A stretch of 64,000 nucleotides of DNA from JABSQH01 sp965230015. Lineage in GTDB: Bacteria; Actinomycetota; Acidimicrobiia; Acidimicrobiales; Ilumatobacteraceae. Positions 49,266-55,489 of this stretch are shown one piece after another (position 1 is the first letter of the stretch; each line of letters opens with the position of its first letter). A program made the translations under genes and the position numbers. The notes under the pieces are model-generated. The model searched no databases, was not told the origin of the DNA, and was given only the letters and a program-made list of their open reading frames with translations. Location: positions 1-64,000 of the forward strand of contig CBDDKF010000018.1 of the NCBI GenBank assembly GCA_965230015.1, written 5' to 3'.

Positions 49266-50645
49266 ATGTCGACGGCTGACGCAGCCACCGCAGTCGGTTC
49301 GCTGAGCCGGTTCCTCGACGACTGGGTGGCGTTCCAGCGTTGGTACCGCCAGGTGCCTGCGCTGGCGGTGGGAATCTCGGTGGGCGACGAGGTGGTGTTC
49401 ACCACCGCCCACGGCATGGCCGACGTCGAGCGTCGGGTCGCGGCCACGCCGTCGACGCGCTTCCGCATCGCGTCGCACTCGAAGCTGTTCACCGCCACCG
49501 CGATCATGCAGCTCGTCGAACAAGGGCAGTTGCGCCTCGACGATCGGGTGGCCGACCACCTCGACTGGTTCGCGTCCGACGACCCCGACAGCGAACTCGC
49601 CCACGTCACCGTACGTCAGCTCCTGTCGCACTCGTCCGGGCTCACCCGCGACGGCGCAACGTCGCACTGGTTCGACGACAACTTCCCGTCGCTCGACGAG
49701 ATCGTCGCCCAGGTCGGCACGATGCCGGTGTACGGCACGGCCGAGCACCTCAAGTACTCCAACGTTGGGTTCACCATCGCCGGTCAGGTGATCGAGGCGG
49801 CGACCGGGCGGTCGTACGAGGAACACGTCGTCGAGGCCATCGTCGAACCGTTGGGCTTGTCGTCGACCACGCCGGATCTGCCCGACGACCTCGCCGAACA
49901 CGCCCGCGGGTACCCGCGTTGGTTGCCCGACCGCGAGCGGCCCCCGTACGACCATGTGCGGGCCAACGTGATGAACAGTGCCACCGGATTCTCGTCGAGC
50001 GTCGAGGACTTGCTCCGGTGGTATCAGGCGCATCGGTTTGGGAGCGGCGAGTTGCTGCACGATCGCAGCAAGCGGGAAATGCAGCGAGTGCAGTTCGAGG
50101 GCGGCGATATGCGCTGGGGCCTCGGTTTCTCGATCGACAGGGTCGCGGAGATGCAGTTCGTGTCGCACGGCGGGGGCTACCCCGGGTTCATCACGTACTC
50201 GGGCCTGGATCAGGAGCATGGTGTGGCCATCGTGGTGTTGACCAACGCCGCCGATGGTCCGGCGCGCCTCCTCTTCGGCGGAATCGCCACGTTGTGTGCC
50301 CGGGCACTCAAAGGCGAGTTCGACGGTGAGCCCGAGTTCGATGTGGATGCAGCGGACGATCTCGGCGGGTTCTATGAGCATCGCTGGGCGATCACGCAGG
50401 TGGCGCGCATCGGGTCGAAGATGGCCGCCGCCGATCCGGTCCCGGTCGATCCGACGATGACGATGCTCGTACTCGAGCACCAGCACGACCAGCACAACGA
50501 TGACGAGTGGACGTTTCGGTATCCCCCGACGATGCCCATTGCGTCGCCGGGCGAGATCGTTCGCTTCGTGCCTGGCGATCCGCCCACGATGAGCGGCCCG
50601 TCGACGCCACCCGTCCCGCGTCACGACTCACTGCTCGACGAGTGA
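49266..50645 (+). CDS. Serine hydrolase, beta-lactamase/D-alanyl-D-alanine carboxypeptidase (class C) fold
   Basis: 459 residues from ATG 49266. Active-site motifs: SxxK as SHSK near residue 75 (FRIASHSKLFTATAIMQL), YxN as KYSNVGFTIAGQVIE, and the third motif SHGGGYPGF. The last 100 residues form an extra C-terminal domain (AADDLGGFYEHRWAITQVARIG...GEIVRFVPGD), as in many esterase-like class-C proteins. No signal peptide is visible, so an intracellular esterase or peptidase is likelier than a wall enzyme. Downstream of the dienelactone hydrolase gene, sharing its promoter. tRNA-Lys follows 40 bases later. Confidence 0.9.
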   Translation: MSTADAATAVGSLSRFLDDWVAFQRWYRQVPALAVGISVGDEVVFTTAHGMADVERRVAATPSTRFRIASHSKLFTATAIMQLVEQGQLRLDDRVADHLDWFASDDPDSELAHVTVRQLLSHSSGLTRDGATSHWFDDNFPSLDEIVAQVGTMPVYGTAEHLKYSNVGFTIAGQVIEAATGRSYEEHVVEAIVEPLGLSSTTPDLPDDLAEHARGYPRWLPDRERPPYDHVRANVMNSATGFSSSVEDLLRWYQAHRFGSGELLHDRSKREMQRVQFEGGDMRWGLGFSIDRVAEMQFVSHGGGYPGFITYSGLDQEHGVAIVVLTNAADGPARLLFGGIATLCARALKGEFDGEPEFDVDAADDLGGFYEHRWAITQVARIGSKMAAADPVPVDPTMTMLVLEHQHDQHNDDEWTFRYPPTMPIASPGEIVRFVPGDPPTMSGPSTPPVPRHDSLLDE

Positions 50646-50684
50646 GGCGCAGCAGGTTCGACGCCCTACGCTCGCACCCCTGTC

Positions 50685-50756
50685 GCCTCTCTAGCTCAAT
50701 GGTAGAGCAGCGGACTTTTAATCCGTTGGTTCAGGGTTCGAGCCCCTGGGGAGGCA
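50685..50756 (+). tRNA. tRNA-Lys (anticodon UUU)
   Basis: 72 bases. Acceptor GCCTCTC pairs with GGGAGGC, D-stem GCTC/GAGC, anticodon stem GCGGA/TCCGT with loop CTTTTAA giving anticodon TTT, T-stem CAGGG/CCCTG with TTCGAGC. Discriminator A; the CCA end is not encoded. Lies between two convergent protein genes. Confidence 0.95.
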
Positions 50757-50813
50757 CGGTGGCCGCGTCGTTGCGGCCGGTTGGCGCTTTCGTTCGGGGC
50801 GCCCCGGGGTCGG

Positions 50814-52103
50814 CTAGTTCCAGTCGGCGCGGGTGAGCGGCATGTCGCTGGCCCCGCCGTCGTGCAGCTTGACGCCGAGCGTCTGATACAGCTGCAGCCC
50901 GAAGTCGTCGAACCCGTTGATCGACCCCGACATGTAGAGCAGCCACACCCGCGCCCGTGGCTGCCCGACGAGTTCGACCGCTTCGTCCCAGCGCTCCTCG
51001 AGGTTGGCCACCCATCCCTGCAGTGTTCGGGCGTAGTGCTCGCGCAGGTTCTCGACATCGCGCACCTCGAATCCGACGGCCTCCATCTCGCGAATCGTGT
51101 CGGCGATATCGAGCAACTCGCCGTCGGGGAACACGTACCGGTTGACGAAGCTGCGCCGGCCCAGCTTCGATCCGCCCACCGACGCGATGGCGTGGTTCAG
51201 CAGACGCCCGCCGGCGGGAAGCAGGTCGTAGAGCCCGGAGAAGTACTCGCTCATCCGCTTGCTGCCGACGTGTTCGGCCATGCCGACCGAGGAGATCGCG
51301 TCGTACGGCCCGTCGTCGACTTCGCGGTAGTCCTGCAAGCGGATCTCGACGCGGTCGTCGACACCCGCTTCCTTCACCCGCTGGCGGGCGAGTTCGGCCT
51401 GCGCCTGGCTGATCGTGATGCCGACCGCATCGACGTCGAAGTGGGTTGCCGCGTGAATGACCATCGACCCCCACCCGCACCCGACATCGAGCAGCCGCGG
51501 CCGGTCGCCGTGTGGCGTGTGGCGCCCCGTCCAGTCGTGCAGGCCGAGTTTGCGACAGATCAGCTCGTGTTTGGCTGCCTGGGCGTCGTCGAGACCGGTG
51601 TCGGCGTCGACGAAGCGCGCACACGAGTAGGTCATCGATGGTCCGAGCACCAGTCGGTAGAAGTCGTTGCCGACGTCGTAGTGGTGCGACACGGCCTGCC
51701 GATCGCGCGACAGCGAGTGCAACATGCCGCGGGGCACCACCTCTTCGGCGGGCGGGGTGGGTGGCCGGCCGAAGGTGCCGAGGGCGCGGTTCACGGTGAT
51801 CACTTCGGGGATCGCATCGCGGGCGATGCGCACGTCGCGCCCAACCGATCGTTGCAACGTGCGCAGCGTTGCGGCCATGTGCCCGTCGATGTCGACGTCG
51901 CCGCTGATGTAGGCGCGCGCCAAGCCGAGCTCGTCGGGTGACCACATCACCCGACGGATGGCATCGGGGTTGTTGAAGCGCAGTCGCCCCGGTCCGTCGG
52001 TACCGATCGAACTGTCATCCCAGAACGTGAACACCAGCGGTGGCGAACCGCCGAACACCTTGGTGAGCAGCGGCTCGAACAGGTCGGCTAACGGCGCAGT
52101 CAT
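50814..52103 (-). CDS. Cyclopropane-fatty-acyl-phospholipid synthase / mycolic-type SAM methyltransferase
   Basis: 429 residues from ATG 52103 with GGGAGG eight bases upstream. N-terminal CFA domain (residues 1-120), then HSLSRDRQAVSHHYDVGNDFYRLVLGPSMTYSCARF, the classical CFA-synthase bridge, and the SAM-binding LLDVGCGWGSMVIHAA, VGITISQAQ, and SVGMAEHVG with the catalytic EHVG motif. NRYVFPDGELLDIADTIREMEAVGFEV and the C-terminal YHARTLQGW-like segment follow. It adds a methylene bridge across lipid double bonds. Cytosolic, membrane-facing. Alone in its transcript; the perfect palindrome GTTGCGCAAC sits 25 bases before the start. Confidence 0.94.
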   Translation of the reverse strand: MTAPLADLFEPLLTKVFGGSPPLVFTFWDDSSIGTDGPGRLRFNNPDAIRRVMWSPDELGLARAYISGDVDIDGHMAATLRTLQRSVGRDVRIARDAIPEVITVNRALGTFGRPPTPPAEEVVPRGMLHSLSRDRQAVSHHYDVGNDFYRLVLGPSMTYSCARFVDADTGLDDAQAAKHELICRKLGLHDWTGRHTPHGDRPRLLDVGCGWGSMVIHAATHFDVDAVGITISQAQAELARQRVKEAGVDDRVEIRLQDYREVDDGPYDAISSVGMAEHVGSKRMSEYFSGLYDLLPAGGRLLNHAIASVGGSKLGRRSFVNRYVFPDGELLDIADTIREMEAVGFEVRDVENLREHYARTLQGWVANLEERWDEAVELVGQPRARVWLLYMSGSINGFDDFGLQLYQTLGVKLHDGGASDMPLTRADWN

Positions 52104-52127
52104 CGATCACCCTCCCGTGTGACGTCA

Positions 52128-52137
52128 GTTGCGCAAC
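52128..52137. promoter_or_regulatory. Palindrome GTTGCGCAAC upstream of the cyclopropane synthase gene
   Basis: Ten-base perfect palindrome 25 bases before the start codon, between the TAACGT hexamer (a possible -10 on the minus strand, about 52138-52143) and the ribosome site. Position suits a repressor operator. Confidence 0.3.
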
Positions 52138-52176
52138 CGACGTTAGTCGGGCCCGCCGGCCCCCTCGTCCAGAGGT

Positions 52177-52836
52177 TCAGTCGAACATGTCGGCGGTGAC
52201 GATCGGCTCCCGATCGACGATGGCCGTCACGATCCGCTGGGCGACGCGCTCGGGGTCGGCGCCGACCGGCAGCGACGGCGCCGTGCCGGCAAGGGGACGA
52301 GTTGCCAGGCCGGTCTCGGTGTGTGGTGGTCGAACGTCGATGATGTCGATGCGATCGCGGCGCACCTCGCGGCGGAGTGCGGTCAGCGCTGATGCTGCGG
52401 CTGCCTTCGACGCGCCGTAGGCCGCCATCCCCGGCATGGGCTGATCGGCAATCACGCCCGAGATGTTGACGAAGAAGCCGCGCGTGTCGGCAAGGGCGGG
52501 CAGTACCGCCTTGGCCAGCCACAGCGGCCCGAGGGAGTTGGTGAGGAAGAGCTCCTCGATCACCACATCGTCGGTGTCGGCGACATTGCCGAAGCCGACG
52601 ATGCCAGCCGCGTTGACGACACCATCGAGCCGCCCATGAGCTGCTCCTGCGGCCTCGGCGATCGCCGTGCCTGCACGTGAGTCGCGGAGGTCGGCGACCA
52701 CATCCGCATCGCGTCGTGCCACGCCGACGACCTGGGCGTTTCGCTGGTCGAGTTCAGCGGCGATGAGCCGCCCGAGTCCGCCGTGTACTCCTACGACAGC
52801 CACGACTGCGCCGTCCAACGATCGAGGTTCGGCCAT
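52177..52836 (-). CDS. Short-chain dehydrogenase/reductase
   Basis: 219 residues from ATG 52836. Rossmann start VVAVVGVHGGLGRLIAAEL (glycine motif GxxGGxG), NAAG as VVNAAGIVGFG, Ser in FFVNISGVIAD, and YxxxK as YGASKAAAASAL. The length is short for the family but complete. The unusual VHGGLG replaces TGxxxGxG, so cofactor preference (NAD or NADP) is unclear; Asp/Arg after the second strand (GVARRDADVV) hint at NADP. Two bases after the TIGR03085 gene stop, so co-transcribed with it. Substrate unknown. Confidence 0.88.
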   Translation of the reverse strand: MAEPRSLDGAVVAVVGVHGGLGRLIAAELDQRNAQVVGVARRDADVVADLRDSRAGTAIAEAAGAAHGRLDGVVNAAGIVGFGNVADTDDVVIEELFLTNSLGPLWLAKAVLPALADTRGFFVNISGVIADQPMPGMAAYGASKAAAASALTALRREVRRDRIDIIDVRPPHTETGLATRPLAGTAPSLPVGADPERVAQRIVTAIVDREPIVTADMFD

Positions 52837-52838
52837 GA

Positions 52839-53486
52839 TCAGATCCCGAACGGTGCGGACTCGAGCGCGGCACGGACGTCGTCGTCGCCGTCGAGCTCGA
52901 CCTCGGCCTGCGCCCGGCGTCCGTACACGTACAGCACGATCTCGCCGATCGGACCGCGGATCGTGCCCGATGGTTCGGCGCGTTTGGCGACGATCGGCGC
53001 GGACCCGCCGGCGTCGTTGGCGTCGAGCACCACCCCGACGTCGGCCCCTCGGGCGAGCGTCTTGGCGAATCGTTTCAATGCGCCGTGCAGGTCGTTGCGC
53101 GTATCGGCGTCGAGCTCGCGCGCGGTCCACCCGTCGGCGGCGCGGCGAACGTCTTCGTGGTGCACGAAGAACTCGATCGTGTTCATCGCCCGATCGAACG
53201 GTTCGAGACGCATGGGCGACCAGCGCGGCGGACCTTCGCGAACCACGGTGACGAGCTCGTCCCACGGCCGTTCGGCGACCTCTGCCTGGACGCGCTCGGT
53301 TCGCCCGGCGAGCGCGCTGATGAGGATGCCGCCAGCCGCGTCGGGCCGTCGCTCGCGCACGATGAGATGTGCGGCAAGATCACGCGTGGTCCACTCACCC
53401 GACAGAGTGGGGGCATCGGGTCCGACTTCGAGGAAGAGGTCGCACAGCGCCTGGCGTTCGCGTTGGGCCGGGATCGGGGCGGACAT
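52839..53486 (-). CDS. TIGR03085-family metal-binding protein (DinB/mycothiol isomerase-like)
   Basis: 215 residues from ATG 53486, the start that matches family members (SAPIPAQRERQALCDLFLEVGPDAPTLSGEWTTRDLAAHLIVRERRPDA is shown only in part: LCDLFLEVGPDAPTLSGEW and RDLAAHLIVRERRPDAAGG). The His of AAHL and the later VHHEDVRRAADGW give the three-histidine DinB-type metal site. Found almost only in actinobacteria that make mycothiol; function unknown. TACCGT eight bases before the ATG (minus strand, 53495-53500) suggests a leaderless transcript. Divergent from the enoyl-CoA hydratase gene over 61 bases. Confidence 0.9.
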   Translation of the reverse strand: MSAPIPAQRERQALCDLFLEVGPDAPTLSGEWTTRDLAAHLIVRERRPDAAGGILISALAGRTERVQAEVAERPWDELVTVVREGPPRWSPMRLEPFDRAMNTIEFFVHHEDVRRAADGWTARELDADTRNDLHGALKRFAKTLARGADVGVVLDANDAGGSAPIVAKRAEPSGTIRGPIGEIVLYVYGRRAQAEVELDGDDDVRAALESAPFGI

Positions 53487-53494
53487 GGACAGCG

Positions 53495-53500
53495 ACGGTA
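53495..53500 (-). promoter_or_regulatory. -10 element TACCGT (minus strand) for the TIGR03085 gene
   Basis: TACCGT on the minus strand fits TANNNT and is eight bases before ATG 53486; no ribosome site between. Confidence 0.4.
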
Positions 53501-53535
53501 CCGCCCGCGGCTGTGGCGGCACCTAGGCCAGGTGC

Positions 53536-53541
53536 GACACT
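53536..53541 (+). promoter_or_regulatory. -10-like element GACACT for the enoyl-CoA hydratase gene
   Basis: GACACT six bases before ATG 53548, inside GGTGCGACACTGG, identical to the HtrA-like promoter at 27246-27258 and with the same spacing to the start codon. Confidence 0.45.
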
Positions 53542-53547
53542 GGGCGA

Positions 53548-54324
53548 ATGGAGTTCAACCATCTCCAAGTTCACGTCGCTGGCCCGTTCGCCACGATCAC
53601 GCTCGATCGTCCCGAGAAACGCAATGCACTGGCCCTCGATGTGATGGCCGAGCTCACGGTGGCGTTCCAAACCATCGGCGCCTCCGACGCGCTCGGCGTG
53701 GTGCTTGCTGCGAACGGCCCGGTGTTCAGCGCCGGTCACAACTTCGGCGACATGGCCGACGCCGACCTGGCAGAGGCGCGCCGCTTGTTCGAGGTGTGTA
53801 CGGCGATGATGAACACCATCCAGGCGATCCCCCAGCCCGTGGTTGCCCGGGTGCACGCGCTGGCCACCGCGGCTGGTTGCCAGCTCGTCGCCAGCTGCGA
53901 CTTGGCCGTGGCCGGCGAGTCGGCCGCCTTCGCCATCCCGGGAGGGAAGGGCGGGCTGTTCTGCCACACACCACTGGTGGCGCTGGCTCGCAACATCGGT
54001 CGGAAGCGGGCGCTCGAGATGGCCCTCACCGGCGACTCGATCGACGCGATTACGGCTGCCGAGTGGGGCTTGATCAATCGTGTGGCGCCCGACGAACGCC
54101 TCGACGACGCCGTGCTCGACCTGCTCGGGCGAGCCACGCGCGGCAGTGCGTTGTCGAAGTCGCTCGGCAAGCGCGGGTTCTATGCCCAGATCGACCTCGA
54201 GCAGGGCAAGGCATACGACTACGCCATCGAGCTGATGGCGTCGGCGGCCATGACCGACGACGCACAAGAGGGTTTCCGGGCGTTCCTCGACAAGCGCTCG
54301 CCGACGTTCACCCAGCGGCCATGA
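53548..54324 (+). CDS. Enoyl-CoA hydratase/isomerase family (ECHDC3-like)
   Basis: 258 residues from ATG 53548. Crotonase fold: ATITLDRPEKRNALALDVMAEL, GPVFSAGHNFGDMAD (oxyanion-hole region), VVARVHALATAAGCQLVASCDLAVAGESAAFAIPG with the second glycine of the oxyanion hole, GLFCHTPLVALARNIGRKRALEMALTGDSI and AEWGLINRVAPDE. The usual catalytic Glu pair is not fully conserved (AATAAGCQLV lacks the first), so the reaction may be a hydrolase or isomerase instead of hydration. The VOC gene start overlaps its stop (ATGA). Cytosolic. Confidence 0.9.
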   Translation: MEFNHLQVHVAGPFATITLDRPEKRNALALDVMAELTVAFQTIGASDALGVVLAANGPVFSAGHNFGDMADADLAEARRLFEVCTAMMNTIQAIPQPVVARVHALATAAGCQLVASCDLAVAGESAAFAIPGGKGGLFCHTPLVALARNIGRKRALEMALTGDSIDAITAAEWGLINRVAPDERLDDAVLDLLGRATRGSALSKSLGKRGFYAQIDLEQGKAYDYAIELMASAAMTDDAQEGFRAFLDKRSPTFTQRP

Positions 54325-54938
54325 TGCGGCTCGATCACCTGGTGTTCGCCGCGCCGGAGCCAGCGACGACGATCGGCGAACTTGCGGAGGCCACCGGTGT
54401 CACGGCGGCTGCCGGTGGCGCCCACCCCGGCATGGGGTCGCGCAACTGGTTGGCCGCGCTCGACACCGGCGACCCCGACGATCGCAGCTACCTCGAGATC
54501 ATCGGGCCCGACCCGGAACAGCCAGATCCCGGCGTGCCGCTGCCATTCGGTCTGGACGATCTCGAAGGGCCATCGTTCGCGTGGTGGTGTGCCCGAACCA
54601 CCGATCTCGCCGCGCTCGGAGATGCGTTCACCGATCCGATGCCGATGGAACGCCAGGCCCCCGAGGGTCTGTTGCGGTGGGAGCTGGCGTTCCCCGTCGC
54701 CTTCGACGGGGCGACACCGTTCGTCATCGACTGGCTCGACAGCCCGCATCCGTCGGCGAGCACACCGAAGGGCCTGCGCGTGACGGCGTTCACGATCGAG
54801 CACCCGGATGCGGCCACGTGTCGGCAGACACTTGCCGACCTCGGCGAGTTCCCCATCGCGGTGGTCGACGGGGAGCGGGTAGCCCTGACGGCCACGCTCA
54901 CCGGCCCGGCCGGGTCCTACGACATCCGCACGGCGTAG
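54321..54938 (+). CDS. VOC-superfamily glyoxalase-like protein
   Basis: 205 residues from ATG 54321, overlapping the hydratase stop. PF13468-type opening MMRLDHLVFAAPEPATTIGELAEATG, HPGMGSRNWLAALDTGDPDDRSYLEIIGPDP, then FVIDWLDSPHPSASTPKGLRVTAFTIEHPD and GERVALTATLTGP. One metal-binding His in LDHLVFA and Glu in YLEIIG are in place. These single-domain glyoxalase/bleomycin-resistance/dioxygenase folds are often isomerases or lyases of acyl-CoA or sugar substrates. A related dispersed palindrome follows (54941-54971), which ends the two-gene unit. Confidence 0.85.
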   Translation: MMRLDHLVFAAPEPATTIGELAEATGVTAAAGGAHPGMGSRNWLAALDTGDPDDRSYLEIIGPDPEQPDPGVPLPFGLDDLEGPSFAWWCARTTDLAALGDAFTDPMPMERQAPEGLLRWELAFPVAFDGATPFVIDWLDSPHPSASTPKGLRVTAFTIEHPDAATCRQTLADLGEFPIAVVDGERVALTATLTGPAGSYDIRTA

Positions 54939-54940
54939 CC

Positions 54941-54971
54941 GTAACAGGGTGTCAGCAGACACCACCGTTAC
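54941..54971. repeat. Second copy of the TGTCAGACACC palindrome, imperfect
   Basis: GTAACAGGGTGTC (54941-54953), loop AGCA, GACACCACCGTTAC (54958-54971). Shares CAGACACCACCGTTACAG exactly with the element at 21163-21180. Again in the gap between convergent genes, so a terminator-like role is likely. Confidence 0.65.
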
Positions 54972-54983
54972 AGGAGCGAGTGG

Positions 54984-55463
54984 TCAGGGAGTGACGACGG
55001 GGAGTCCGGCGTTCGACCAGGCGACGATGCCGCCGTCGACGTCGGTCACGTCGGTGAACCCCAGCTCTTCCATCAGCGCCACCGTTTGTCCGCTGCGATT
55101 CCCGGACCGGCAGTACACGACGTACGGCACGTTGGGATCGAGCTCGCCGATCTGCTCGGCGAAGTCGGCGCGATAGAAGTCGATCATCTCCGAGTCGGCG
55201 AGGTGCCCCTCGGCGTACTCCTCGGCGGTGCGCACGTCGAGCACCACCAGGTCATCGGGCGGATCATCGATCAGGGCAGCTGCGTCGGCGGGGGCCACGA
55301 GCCGTGACGACCCGGCGTCGACGGCCTGGTCATCGGCCGGCGACGTGCTGGACGCAGCGGCATCCGTGTCGTTGGCTGTCTCGTTCGAGGCGCCATCGTC
55401 GGACCCACAGGCGGTGACCGCAATGACGGTCGCTGTCGCGGCGATCAAGGCACGAACTCGCAT
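54984..55463 (-). CDS. Rhodanese-domain lipoprotein
   Basis: 159 residues from ATG 55463. Lipoprotein signal with lipobox IAVTAC (Cys about 19) and a Ser/Thr/Asp linker; then a single rhodanese domain: LIDDPPDDLVVLDVRTAEEYAEGHLADSEMIDF, active-site loop VYCRSGNRSGQ with Cys and Arg, and LGFTDVTDVDGGIVAWSNAGLP. Likely an extracytoplasmic sulfurtransferase or redox protein. CAGACT six bases before the ATG is a weak -10 candidate. Separated from the P-type ATPase gene by 26 bases, same strand; may be read through from it. Confidence 0.92.
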   Translation of the reverse strand: MRVRALIAATATVIAVTACGSDDGASNETANDTDAAASSTSPADDQAVDAGSSRLVAPADAAALIDDPPDDLVVLDVRTAEEYAEGHLADSEMIDFYRADFAEQIGELDPNVPYVVYCRSGNRSGQTVALMEELGFTDVTDVDGGIVAWSNAGLPVVTP

Positions 55464-55489
55464 GCCCCGAGTCTGCCAGCGTCGATCCG

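Noticed and set aside
49104..50624. 506-residue minus-strand ORF opposite the beta-lactamase-fold gene
   Set aside because: Arg/His-rich composition typical of a GC-rich shadow frame; the plus-strand protein has a complete set of active-site motifs.
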